Part shown: positions 1-7,320 of the stretch, one piece after another | How the letters are laid out: each line of letters starts with the position of its first letter | Numbering within the stretch: the first letter of the stretch is position 1 | Origin: Acidimicrobiaceae bacterium | GTDB lineage: Bacteria > Actinomycetota > Acidimicrobiia > Acidimicrobiales > MedAcidi-G1 | Length of the DNA stretch: 8,358 bases | Assembly: GCA_003541675.1 (NCBI GenBank) | Contig: DPMC01000038.1 | Coordinates: forward strand, 1-8,358 | Reading direction: 5' to 3' | Translations under genes and position numbers: made by a program | The notes under the pieces: model-generated | What the model saw: only the letters and a program-made list of their open reading frames with translations | What the model was told of the DNA's origin: nothing | Database searches by the model: none

Positions 1-1241
1 GCCGAGCGGGCATTGAACTCGTCGGCGATCTCACCGATGGCGGCGATGTCTGCGTCGTGGTCACCGGGAAACACGTTTATGGCCACCACCGGGGACACTC
101 CGTGGACCTGCATGTTCTCCAGTTGCTTGCGAAGGTTGTCACCGCCCTGGTGGACCTCGTCGGGGTTCTCGGCCAGCAAAGCCTCGGGCAGGGGTCGCCC
201 GGCCACGATCTTGTGGTTGCCGGAGTGGGCCTTGAGGCCTCGCACGGTGGCTACTAGTACGGCGGCGTCCGGGGCGATGCCCGAGTAGCGACACTTGATG
301 TTGAAGAAGCGCTCGGCGCCCATGTCGGCGCCGAAGCCAGCCTCGGTGAGGAGGTAGTCACCGGTGTGGATGCCGATCTGGTCGGCGATGATCGAAGAGT
401 TGCCGGTGGCGATGTTGCCGAATGGGCCGCAGTGCACGAGCGCTGGGGTGCCCTCGAGGGTCTGCATGAGGTTTGGCTTGATGGCCTCCTTGAGGATGAC
501 CGTCATGGAGCCGGCCACGCCGAGGTCTTCGGCAGTGATCGGGGTGCCGGCCTTGTCGTAGCCCACGACGATGCGGCCCATGCGGGCCCGCAGGTCGGCC
601 AGCGAGGTGCACAGCGCCAGGGCGGCCATGACCTCCGATGCAGCGGTGATGTCAAAGCCTGTCTCGCGGGGCACGCCGTCGAGGCGGCCACCGAGACCGA
701 CCACGATGTTGCGAAGGGCCCGTTCGTTGATGTCCATGACCCGTCGCCACGTGATGTTGTGCATGTCCAGGCCCAGTTCGTTTCCGTGGAACAGGTGGGC
801 GTCAAGCATGGCCGAGCACATGTTGTGGGCCGCGGTGACCGCATGCATGTCGCCGGTCAGGTGGAGGTTGAACAGTTCCATCGGCACGACCTGGCTGTAG
901 CCGCCACCTGCTGCGCCACCTTTGATTCCGAAGGTCGGGCCCATCGAAGGCTGGCGGATGGCGATCGTGGCCTTCTTGCCGACGTGGCTGAAGCCCTGGC
1001 CAAGGCCGACGGTGGTTGTGGTCTTGCCCTCGCCGAGCGGTGTGGGAGTGATGGCCGAGACCACCACGTACTTGGCTTTGGGGCGGTCGGCCATCCGACC
1101 GATGGCTTCGAGCTTGATCTTGGCGGCACCTTCGCCGTACTGCTCGAGGCAGTCGGCGGGGATGCCGGATTCGGCGGCGATCTCGGTGAGGGGACGCAGG
1201 GTGGCGCCGCGGGCAATTTCGAGGTCAGAGGGGAACGACAT
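1..1241 (-). CDS. fhs: Formate-tetrahydrofolate ligase, C-terminus beyond the left edge
   Basis: Cytoplasmic enzyme that joins formate to tetrahydrofolate using ATP, giving 10-formyl-THF. The reaction is reversible, so it can also release formate and ATP when methyl groups are oxidised through folate. I translated 413 codons by hand from the ATG at 1241. The family is about 555-560 residues, so roughly the last quarter lies outside the window. The ATP-binding loop TPLGEGKTTTT is at residues 67-77, followed by RQPSMGPTFGIKGGAAGGG at 96-114. The motif EAGFGADMGAERFF is at 300-313 and VATVRGLKAHSG at 330-341, all classic for the family. A GGAG ribosome site (1252-1255) lies 10 bases before the start. 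It follows the mttB-like gene on the same strand after a 189-base gap, so it may be co-transcribed or have its own promoter. Its place beside methyltransferase genes suggests a role in C1 oxidation. The identification is secure; the direction of flux is inferred. Confidence 0.96.
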   Translation of the reverse strand, partial: MSFPSDLEIARGATLRPLTEIAAESGIPADCLEQYGEGAAKIKLEAIGRMADRPKAKYVVVSAITPTPLGEGKTTTTVGLGQGFSHVGKKATIAIRQPSMGPTFGIKGGAAGGGYSQVVPMELFNLHLTGDMHAVTAAHNMCSAMLDAHLFHGNELGLDMHNITWRRVMDINERALRNIVVGLGGRLDGVPRETGFDITAASEVMAALALCTSLADLRARMGRIVVGYDKAGTPITAEDLGVAGSMTVILKEAIKPNLMQTLEGTPALVHCGPFGNIATGNSSIIADQIGIHTGDYLLTEAGFGADMGAERFFNIKCRYSGIAPDAAVLVATVRGLKAHSGNHKIVAGRPLPEALLAENPDEVHQGGDNLRKQLENMQVHGVSPVVAINVFPGDHDADIAAIGEIADEFNARS

Positions 1242-1430
1242 TGTTCTGGTTCTCCGGTTCAAGGGTTGTCTTAGGGGTCGTGAGGGAAGATCTGTGCTGG
1301 GGTGGGGTAGACGACGAGGGGGTCGTCCACAGCCTCGGGGATTGTAGCCAGAGGCGAGGATCAGGTGTACTGGGTGGAAAGAACCACCAACCAGAGGAAA
1401 ATCGTGTGCTGGGTGGTGTGACGAGTTCGA
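1242..1430 (-). other. Intergenic region upstream of fhs, with repeats and small hairpins
   Basis: This 189-base gap has no convincing gene. On the plus strand a 13-base near-repeat, GTGTACTGGGTGG at 1365-1377 and GTGTGCTGGGTGG at 1404-1416, differs at one base with starts 39 bases apart. A 6-bp stem with a 6-base loop lies at 1310-1327 (GACGAC/GTCGTC). A TACAAT hexamer on the minus strand (1341-1346) could be a -10 box for fhs, but the hexamer 17 bases upstream is a poor -35. I do not call a promoter or a terminator here, and there is no hairpin followed by a T-run. Confidence 0.4.
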
Positions 1431-1444
1431 TCACCCGAACTCGT
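1421..1444 (-). other. Perfect 9-bp inverted repeat spanning the mttB-like stop codon
   Basis: ACGAGTTCG (1421-1429) and CGAACTCGT (1436-1444) are perfect complements around a 6-base loop that contains the TGA stop of the methyltransferase gene. In the transcript this forms a 9-bp hairpin exactly at the end of translation. No run of T follows on the minus strand, so it is not a standard intrinsic terminator. It could stabilise the 3' end of the message, aid Rho-dependent termination or be chance. Confidence 0.45.
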
Positions 1445-3032
1445 CGGGAATGACCTCCTTGCGGCGGGCCATGAAGTCGAGCATGGCTTCGTCGGCCGCC
1501 TCGTCTAGTGGAGGTGCCTCGTAGCTGTCCAGCATCTTCTTCCAGATGCCGTTGGCCCGCTGGGCGGCGTCCAGGCTGCCGTCTTCCTCCCACTGCTCGA
1601 AGGAGTCGTTGTTGGCCACGTCGGACCGGGCGAACGCTGTTTCGAAGTTGGCCAGGGTGTGTGCGGTGCCGAGGAAGTGCTGTCCTGGTCCGACCTCGCG
1701 GATGGCGTCCATGGCCAGACCGTTGTCGGACAGGTCCACTCCCTTGACGAAGGTGGCGGCCAGGTTGCACTGGTCAGCGTCGATGATGAACTTTTCGTAG
1801 CCCATGGTGAGGCCTCCCTCCAACCAGCCCGCCGAGTGGAGCATGAAGTTCACGCCCCCCATCAGCGACGGGATAAACGTCGACATCGACTCGCTGGCCG
1901 CCTGGGCATCGGGCAGCTTGGAGCCGCAGAGGTTGCCACCCGAGCGGAAAGGCACTCCGAGGCGGCGGGCCAGAGCGGCCACTGTGTAGAGCACGAGGGC
2001 CGGCTCGGGGGTTCCGAACGTCGGGGCTCCGGTCTGCATCGACATGGAACTGGCGAACGATCCGAAGACCACCGGGGCACCCGGGTTGACCAGCTGTACA
2101 AATGTCATGCCGGCCAACGCCTCGGCCAGAGTCTGGACGGCAACGCCTGCCACGGTCACCGGGGCCATGGCCCCGGCCAGGATGAACGGGCTGATCACCG
2201 AGGCTTGATTGGATCGGGCGTAGGCCTCGGCGGACCCGAGCATGGTGGCGTCCCATGACATGGGGGACGAGGCGTTGATGAGGCTCGTCATCACGGTGTT
2301 CTGCTGGACGAAGTCGGTCCCGAACACGAAGCTGGCCAGGTCAATGGAGTCCTGGGCACGCTCGGCAGCCGTCACCGATCCCATGAACGGCTTGTCGCTG
2401 TACTTCAGGTGCGAATACACCATGTCTAGATGCCGTTTGGACACCGGGATGTCCACCGGCTCGACGATGGTCCCGCCTGAGTGGTGCATCCCCGGGTGGA
2501 GGTAGGCCAGCTTCACGAAGTTCTGGAAGTCCCCGATGGTGGCGTAGCGACGCCCCTCGTCGAGGTCGTGGACGAACGGAGAGCCGTAGGCGGGGACTAG
2601 TACCGTGGCGTCCCCCCCCACCTGCACGTTGCGGGCCGGGTTGCGGCCGTGCTGGGTGTAGGCGGACGGAGCTGAGGACTGGATGATCTGGCGACACATC
2701 CCGCGAGGAAAGCGGACCCGTTCGCCCTCCACATCGGCTCCCGCGTCGGCCATGAGGGTCAACGCCGTCGGGTAGTCGCGGAAGTCGATCCCGATCTCCT
2801 CGAGGATGGTGTCGGCCGCGTGCTCGATGGTCTCGAGACCCTCGGTCGACAGCACCTCGAACGGCGCCATGGTGCGGGTGAGGTATGCCCGGGTCTCGGC
2901 CGTCGCCTCGGAACGGGCGGCCTGGCGGGCGGCCCGGCCACCGCTACGTCGGGCACTGCGGGTTGGCGTCTCAAAGCCTTCGGCCGTGCCGCTGGCCGCG
3001 GCCACGTCGTCCTCGTTGTTCAGATCGGTCAT
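1431..3032 (-). CDS. MttB-superfamily corrinoid-dependent methyltransferase, non-pyrrolysine
   Basis: Likely transfers a methyl group from a methylated amine or quaternary amine to the cob(I)alamin of its partner corrinoid protein. The 533-residue length is typical of the trimethylamine methyltransferase (MttB/COG5598) family. Recognisable blocks include RNPARN at 130-135, PAYGSPFV at 147-154, HHSGGT at 183-188, KRHLDMVYSH at 199-208, YSDKPFMGSV at 211-220, PTFGTPEPAL at 337-346, LHSAGWLEGGLTMGYEKF at 398-415 and REVGPGQHFLGTAHT at 445-459. The frame is continuous with no internal TAG, so it is the pyrrolysine-free type. Known members of that type act on glycine betaine, proline betaine or carnitine; the substrate here cannot be read from the sequence. 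Residues 26-40 form an Arg-rich segment (ARRSGGRAARQAAR). The start is supported by GAGGA at 3042-3046, 9 bases upstream. It is the catalytic gene of the operon but lies last before fhs, well away from its corrinoid partner. Confidence 0.93.
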   Translation of the reverse strand: MTDLNNEDDVAAASGTAEGFETPTRSARRSGGRAARQAARSEATAETRAYLTRTMAPFEVLSTEGLETIEHAADTILEEIGIDFRDYPTALTLMADAGADVEGERVRFPRGMCRQIIQSSAPSAYTQHGRNPARNVQVGGDATVLVPAYGSPFVHDLDEGRRYATIGDFQNFVKLAYLHPGMHHSGGTIVEPVDIPVSKRHLDMVYSHLKYSDKPFMGSVTAAERAQDSIDLASFVFGTDFVQQNTVMTSLINASSPMSWDATMLGSAEAYARSNQASVISPFILAGAMAPVTVAGVAVQTLAEALAGMTFVQLVNPGAPVVFGSFASSMSMQTGAPTFGTPEPALVLYTVAALARRLGVPFRSGGNLCGSKLPDAQAASESMSTFIPSLMGGVNFMLHSAGWLEGGLTMGYEKFIIDADQCNLAATFVKGVDLSDNGLAMDAIREVGPGQHFLGTAHTLANFETAFARSDVANNDSFEQWEEDGSLDAAQRANGIWKKMLDSYEAPPLDEAADEAMLDFMARRKEVIPDEFG

Positions 3033-3057
3033 GGGGTGTCTTCCTCGATTGATGGTG

Positions 3058-3267
3058 CTACCAAATTTCTAAAGTCCGCCCCGCCGCGGCGATAATAAAA
3101 AGGCATGTGACGACATGCATCACTATCCAAAATGTGCGAAAACCCAGTGCCCGTTTTACGCTTGTTTGGCTTATTGGCAGAAACTCTGGTTTGTCATCGT
3201 CGGTTACGCCCAAAGGCATACCGATGGTCCTTGACCATGTTCTCAACCATCGATTGTGACTGCTCAT
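3058..3267 (-). CDS. Small single-pass membrane protein, unrecognised
   Basis: A possible 69-residue protein I do not recognise. Its ATG overlaps the TGA stop of the reductive activator as ATGA (3264-3267), and GGAG at 3275-3278 lies 7 bases upstream, a layout typical of translational coupling. Residues 45-62 (TFWIVMHVVTCLFIIAAA) form one strongly hydrophobic helix, preceded by basic residues (KRALGFR, 38-44), so the N-terminus is probably cytoplasmic. An alternative ATG at 3219 has its own AAGGA (3228-3232) 8 bases upstream and would give 53 residues with the same membrane segment. The stretch is about 48% G+C and about 51% at third positions by my count, much lower than its neighbours, and uses codons such as AGA, TTA and ATA. 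It ends at TAG, 25 bases before the mttB-like start. It could be a recent or transferred gene, or an AT-rich spacer with a chance frame. Confidence 0.5.
   Translation of the reverse strand: MSSHNRWLRTWSRTIGMPLGVTDDDKPEFLPISQTSVKRALGFRTFWIVMHVVTCLFIIAAAGRTLEIW
3224..3238 (-). other. Short hairpin at the second start of the small membrane ORF
   Basis: ATGGTC (3224-3229) and GACCAT (3233-3238) pair around three bases. On the minus strand the AAGGA ribosome site for the alternative ATG at 3219 lies in its loop and 3' arm. A competing outer pair, CGATGGT (3222-3228) with ACCATCG (3246-3252), overlaps it. The hairpin could mask the internal site and favour the coupled start at 3267, or it may be incidental. 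Confidence 0.3.
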
Positions 3268-5366
3268 CTTGCGGCTCCGTTGCGACGACGTCGCCGACCG
3301 GAGCGCTCCGAACCAACCACCGAAGCGGTAGACCGTTCAGGGAGCGTGACCCGTGTCGAAAGACAGGGGTACTCGGCGGTCCGATGGGGGATGGCCATGG
3401 CGTCCACGAAGTGGTCCTGGAACGCCGGCTCGAGGGCCGTTTCGATCTTCTCGATGCGGTCGACCACCTCGACGATCGATTGGCGGGCCGAACCGGACAA
3501 AAGGGCGATGGTCGCCCCGGCGCCCGCAGCGTTGCCGACGCTGGTGACCCGGTCGGGATCGCAGTCCGGGACCAGGCCCAGCACGGTGGCGTGGGTGGTG
3601 TCGATGTGACTGCCGAAGGCGCCCGCCAGACCGATCTCGTCAACGGTATCGACCTCGAGGTGGTCCATGAGCAGCCGGATGCCGGCGTACAGCGCTGCCT
3701 TGGCCAACTGGATGGCCCGGATGTCGTTCTGGGTGACCAGTAGGCGCTCTCCGTCGAGGCCCATCTCGGTGGGGTCGAACAGCACGTAGGAGAAGGTCCG
3801 ACCGTCGGGTTCGATACGCGTCGACGGCCTGGTGTCGGCCCCGCCAATCACCCCGTTGGTGTCCATGAGGTTGGCGAGCCAGAGTTCGGCGACCACCTCG
3901 ATGATCCCGGAGCCACAGATGCCGGTCACCCCGGTGCCTATTGCAGCCTCGGTGAAGCCGTCCTCGTCGGACCACGGCTCAACGCCGATGATGCGAAAGC
4001 GAGGCTCACCGGTTGTCGGGTCAATCCGGACTCGTTCAATGGCGCCAGGTGTGGCCCGCTGGCCGGCACTGATCTGGGCGCCCTCGAAGGCCGGGCCGGT
4101 CGGACTAGACGCGGCGAGGACCCGTCCACGGCCAGCCAACACGATCTCGGCGTTGGTGCCCACGTCGACCACCAGTCGGACCCGCTCGCGGTCCGGAGGT
4201 GAAGGGGTCGGCTGGTCGCCGGCTTCTAGTTCGGCTGTCCGGCCGAGGCCGGTGGACAGGACGACGGCTGCCGTATCGGCGCCCACGTGGCCGGCGATGC
4301 AAGGCAGCACGTGGGCGCGGGTCGCCGGGTGTGCCTCGATGTCCAGGGAGGACACCGGTAGGTCGAGCGGCCCGTCGACGGCCAGGGCGAACGGAGCCCC
4401 GCCCAGCGGTGTGGGGTCGTAACCCAGGAACAGGTGGTGCATGACCGGATTACCTACCAGCACCAGCTCCAGCACCTCGTCACGTGTGGCATCTACCTGT
4501 CCGACGAGGTTGCCCACGAGGTCATCAAGGGCGGAGCGCACCGCGTCGGTCAGTTCGACCTCGCTGCCCGGGTTCATCATCACGTAGGAGACCCGGCTCA
4601 TCAGGTCCTCGCCGAAGCGGATCTGTGGGTTCATGGTCCCGGCGGTGGCCAGCACTGCCCCCGTGGCCAGATCGCAGAGGTGGCCGGCAATGGTCGTCGA
4701 TCCGACATCCACAGCGATGCCCAACGCCCGGTCACGGAGCCCGGGCCAGACGGCCACTACCTGACAACCGTCCCGGATGGCCACGGTGACCGTGCGGTTC
4801 CCAGCGGCGAGAGCCCGCTGCACGTCGGCCACCAGATCGTTGGCAACCGCCAGGCCATGGAGGTCCCACTGGGTGGCCAGTGAATCGACAAGGCGCCGGA
4901 TTTCGCCGATCGACTCGTCCAGTGTGGGTTCGGCTACCTCCACGAGACGCAGGACCAGAACCGGGTCGAGTGCCAGATCGCCCACGTCGACCTCCTTGCG
5001 GATCACCTGGCGGTGGACCTGACTTTCGGCTGGGATGTCGACCACCAGGTCGCCGCAGATCGTGGCCGCGCAACCTAGGCGTTGGCCATCGACCAGAGGC
5101 CGCCGGCCCCGGTAGTCGGCTTCGGTGGGGCCCCGGTCCGAGACGTGGTCCGGGCTGGCGGTAATTCCGTGTTTGGCGAACTCACCAAACGTGGGCATCA
5201 CCTGACAGCGGCCGCAGATGCCGCGGCCCCCGCACACCGAATCGAGGTCGACGCCCAGTTGTCGGGCGGCGTCCAGTACCGAGGTGCCTCCGTGAACCGA
5301 CCCGCGTAGCCCGGACGGCGTGAAGACGACGAGATGCTTTTCGGGGCGTCCAGCGGGGTCGGCCAT
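3264..5366 (-). CDS. ASKHA-type reductive activator of corrinoid methyltransferase (N-terminal [2Fe-2S], DUF4445)
   Basis: Restores oxidised Co(II) corrinoid to active Co(I) in an ATP-dependent reduction, so the methyltransferase system recovers from inactivation. The 700-residue protein begins with a ferredoxin-like domain: Cys45, Cys51, Cys54 and Cys99 fit the C-x5-C-x2-C-xn-C ligand pattern of a plant-type [2Fe-2S] cluster. The ASKHA ATPase part carries DVGSTT at 220-225, DVGTNAEI at 401-408, GPAFEGAQISAGQRA at 424-438, GSGIIE at 485-490, QNDIRAIQLAKAAL at 546-559, LAGAFGSHID at 580-589 and GNAAGAGA at 611-618. This matches RACo and the bacterial RamA-like activators that have a single N-terminal cluster. 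The C-terminus ends in an Arg-rich tail (GRRRRR, 690-695). No good ribosome site is visible before the ATG, which lies 32 bases after the pterin methyltransferase stop, so coupling may help. Its stop overlaps the start of the small membrane ORF. Confidence 0.94.
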   Translation of the reverse strand: MADPAGRPEKHLVVFTPSGLRGSVHGGTSVLDAARQLGVDLDSVCGGRGICGRCQVMPTFGEFAKHGITASPDHVSDRGPTEADYRGRRPLVDGQRLGCAATICGDLVVDIPAESQVHRQVIRKEVDVGDLALDPVLVLRLVEVAEPTLDESIGEIRRLVDSLATQWDLHGLAVANDLVADVQRALAAGNRTVTVAIRDGCQVVAVWPGLRDRALGIAVDVGSTTIAGHLCDLATGAVLATAGTMNPQIRFGEDLMSRVSYVMMNPGSEVELTDAVRSALDDLVGNLVGQVDATRDEVLELVLVGNPVMHHLFLGYDPTPLGGAPFALAVDGPLDLPVSSLDIEAHPATRAHVLPCIAGHVGADTAAVVLSTGLGRTAELEAGDQPTPSPPDRERVRLVVDVGTNAEIVLAGRGRVLAASSPTGPAFEGAQISAGQRATPGAIERVRIDPTTGEPRFRIIGVEPWSDEDGFTEAAIGTGVTGICGSGIIEVVAELWLANLMDTNGVIGGADTRPSTRIEPDGRTFSYVLFDPTEMGLDGERLLVTQNDIRAIQLAKAALYAGIRLLMDHLEVDTVDEIGLAGAFGSHIDTTHATVLGLVPDCDPDRVTSVGNAAGAGATIALLSGSARQSIVEVVDRIEKIETALEPAFQDHFVDAMAIPHRTAEYPCLSTRVTLPERSTASVVGSERSGRRRRRNGAAR

Positions 5367-5398
5367 GGTCTGGTATCTGGTGGGTCGGGCGCCGGGCC

Positions 5399-6295
5399 TC
5401 AGGCGCGCCGACGGCGGTTGCCGCGACGTTCGCGGGCGCCGGCTAGCGCGTCCGGGTCACGGTGGTGGCGGATCCAGGTGGCGCAGTCGGCGTCGGCGCC
5501 GGCCAGCACATCGGCGGCCTGGATGGCCGTTTTCACCTCGGCATGCAGCGGGCTCATGATGGCCGAGGTCATACCGTGACTGATGGCCATGGCCAGGAAC
5601 GTGCCGGTCACCGCGTGCCGGTTGGGCAGGCCGAAGCTCACGTTGGACGCGCCACACGTGGTGTTGACCTTCAGTTCCTCGCGCAGGCGCCGCACGAGGG
5701 TGAACACCTGCTGGCCGGCTGTCCCCATGGCGCCGATGGGCATGACCAGAGGGTCGACCACCACGTCGGCGGCCGGGATGCCGTGGTCGGCGGCCCGTTC
5801 AACGATCTTCTTCGCCACGGCGAAACGCACGTCGGGGTCCTCGGAGATGCCGGTGTCGTCGTTGGAAATTGCCACTACCGCGGCGCCTGCCCGCGCGACC
5901 AGCGGTAGGACCCGTTCGAGCACCTCGTCCTCACCGGTGACCGAGTTGACCAGTGGCTTGCCCTGGTAGACGGCGATGCCGGCCTCTAGGGCCTCGATGA
6001 TCGAGGAGTCGATGGAGAGCGGGACGTCGACCACCGACTGGACCAGCTTGATGGCCCGGGCTAGCAGGGCCGGCTCGTCGGCCAGCGGGATGCCGGCGTT
6101 GATGTCCAGCATCCGGGCGCCTGCCTCCACCTGGGCAATGGCGTCGGCCTCCACCCGGCTGAAGTCACCGGCCTTCATCTCCTCGGCGAGGAGCTTTCGG
6201 CCCGTGGGGTTGATGCGCTCGCCGATCATGACGAACGGTCGGCCGAAGCCGATGGCCACCTCACGGGTGTCCGAGCTGAGAATTGTGTCAGTCAT
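5399..6295 (-). CDS. Methyltetrahydrofolate:corrinoid methyltransferase (pterin-binding, DHPS-like)
   Basis: Moves the methyl group between the corrinoid protein and tetrahydrofolate; in this operon probably from methyl-Co(III) to THF, forming methyl-THF. At 298 residues it has the length of a single pterin-binding TIM barrel, like AcsE, MtgA or MtqA. Motifs are GERINPTGRK at 25-34, DINAG at 64-68, SIDSS at 94-98, NSVTGE at 117-122, DPLVMPIGA at 181-189 and ASNVSFGLPNR at 216-226. These contain the Asp and Asn residues that hold the pterin in this family; Asn218 is the candidate for the catalytic Asn. The C-terminus is strongly basic (ARERRGNRRRRA, 287-298). The ATG at 6295 lies 44 bases after the PF13769 gene; only a weak GAGAG is visible upstream. 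The family is secure; direction and cognate partners are inferred from context. Confidence 0.94.
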   Translation of the reverse strand: MTDTILSSDTREVAIGFGRPFVMIGERINPTGRKLLAEEMKAGDFSRVEADAIAQVEAGARMLDINAGIPLADEPALLARAIKLVQSVVDVPLSIDSSIIEALEAGIAVYQGKPLVNSVTGEDEVLERVLPLVARAGAAVVAISNDDTGISEDPDVRFAVAKKIVERAADHGIPAADVVVDPLVMPIGAMGTAGQQVFTLVRRLREELKVNTTCGASNVSFGLPNRHAVTGTFLAMAISHGMTSAIMSPLHAEVKTAIQAADVLAGADADCATWIRHHRDPDALAGARERRGNRRRRA

Positions 6296-6339
6296 CTTGG
6301 TGATGGCTCTCTGTCTTGTGCCATGTCTGGCGGGATGGT

Positions 6340-6639
6340 TCAGTTGTCGACGCCACCCGAGAGCACGAGGCGCTCGAGTCGGTCACGGTCATAGGCAGCA
6401 TCTATGCGGGCGGCCTCGTCAGCCACAGCGGCGGCCATGTCAGCGGTGAGGGACACCGATTCCCGGCGCCACTGGGCCACGTAGGAGTCGGTGTCGTCCA
6501 TTCCGGCGATCATGGCCGCCCGGTCGATGGCGTGCTGGAAGCGGGCATCCAGCAGGGCCTTCTCGCGGGTCCGTCCCTGCTGGGCGGTGATTTGGGCGGG
6601 GATGTCACGCCAGTAGATGGTGACGAGCTGGGCGGCCAT
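6340..6639 (-). CDS. PF13769 'virulence factor' family small protein
   Basis: A 99-residue soluble protein that I match from memory to the PF13769 family, named 'virulence factor' without clear biochemical function. The family-like core is IYWRDIPAQ (8-16), then GRTREKALLDARFQHAIDRAAMIAG (22-46) and YVAQWRRE (53-60), followed by an Ala/Asp/Glu-rich helical tail (68-92). No signal peptide or membrane segment is visible. The frame stays open upstream to 6849, but that part overlaps the DUF1638 gene and looks like non-coding Pro/Trp/Arg-rich translation. The ATG at 6639 is therefore chosen, with AGGAG at 6652-6656, 12 bases away, inside the end of the preceding gene. Only four bases separate it from the DUF1638 stop. 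Co-location with corrinoid methyltransferase genes suggests a role in methyl or folate metabolism rather than virulence; this is inference. Confidence 0.85.
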   Translation of the reverse strand: MAAQLVTIYWRDIPAQITAQQGRTREKALLDARFQHAIDRAAMIAGMDDTDSYVAQWRRESVSLTADMAAAVADEAARIDAAYDRDRLERLVLSGGVDN

Positions 6640-6643
6640 GAGT

Positions 6644-7312
6644 TCAATGGGCTCCTGTGGGAAGGGGTGACCTGGTGGGGCCGGTGATGGCCACCGAGGT
6701 CCCGGCCAGCAAGTGGGTCTCCAGGTTGCCGAGACCGGTGGGGCGGTGTTCGAAGGCCAGTCCGAGTCGGATAGCTGCGGCCCGCGCCTGTTCCAGCAGG
6801 TCGGGATCGTCCACCTGGGAGAGATAGGCGAGGCGTCGGTAGTTGCCAAACACCGCCTCGAGCATCTCGGGGTGGGTGTCTAGCCAGAAGGCCTTCACCA
6901 CCAGACGGTCGAAGTGCTTCACCAGGTAGTCGGTTAGGAAGAAGGTGCCCAGCTCCTCGGCGTGCAGGTCCGTGAAGGCCGCTGAGCCGGCCAGGAATTC
7001 GTAGCAGTGGTCGCCGGGTAGGCGGTCGATACCCAGTTCGGTACACACCGCGTCGAGGCGACCACCGGTGCCACAGTCGCCGTAGCCCACGAAGATCCGC
7101 TGGTAATGGTCGGCGGCGGCCCGGACGCGTGTGGCGACGGCCTGGGGGATGACGTCTGGCGTGTTGTGGTACGAGGCGGGCAGACACTCGACGTCGACAT
7201 GGGTGAGGCCGTTGGCCTCCACCACCTGGAGCAACTCGCGGGCGAGTGCGCCACAGGCGACGACGAGAGTTCGCCCGCCGGGTGCCTCGGTGGCACCGGT
7301 GGGCTCGTTCAC
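6644..7312 (-). CDS. DUF1638 family protein
   Basis: A 222-residue protein of a conserved family of unknown function (DUF1638, PF07796) often seen beside corrinoid methyltransferase genes. Blocks that I recognise are VVACGALA at 17-24, LPASYHN at 44-50, YGDCGTGGRLD at 77-87, LPGDHCYEFLAG at 98-109, GTFFLTDYLVKHFD at 122-135, LDTHPEM at 144-150 and GNYRRLAYLSQ at 156-166. Cys20, Cys80, His102 and Cys103 in these blocks could bind metal or cobalamin, but this is a guess from residue type and position. The start is GTG at 7312, 8 bases after the corrinoid-protein stop and without a visible ribosome site, so translation is probably coupled. The end is 4 bases before the PF13769 gene. The function is not known; a role in loading, repairing or sensing the corrinoid is possible. 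Confidence 0.9.
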   Translation of the reverse strand: MNEPTGATEAPGGRTLVVACGALARELLQVVEANGLTHVDVECLPASYHNTPDVIPQAVATRVRAAADHYQRIFVGYGDCGTGGRLDAVCTELGIDRLPGDHCYEFLAGSAAFTDLHAEELGTFFLTDYLVKHFDRLVVKAFWLDTHPEMLEAVFGNYRRLAYLSQVDDPDLLEQARAAAIRLGLAFEHRPTGLGNLETHLLAGTSVAITGPTRSPLPTGAH

Positions 7313-7320
7313 CGTCCGGG

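Noticed and set aside
366..1274. Long plus-strand frame opposite fhs (302 codons)
   Set aside because: It is antisense to a clearly conserved enzyme, and its product lacks recognisable domains. Long antisense frames are expected in GC-rich coding DNA.
1283..1295. GGGAAGATC-TGT stretch before fhs resembling sequence beside palindrome 1
   Set aside because: It needs a one-base gap to align and has no matching TTCCC half, so it is not a supported operator copy.
3058..3060. TAG at the end of the small membrane frame as a pyrrolysine codon
   Set aside because: The nearby MttB-like gene is uninterrupted by TAG and needs no pyrrolysine. Read-through would only run into the ribosome site and start of the next gene, with no family support.
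6640..6849. N-terminal extension of the PF13769 frame to an upstream ATG
   Set aside because: The added 70 residues overlap DUF1638 coding sequence and look non-coding; the family core begins at the ATG at 6639.
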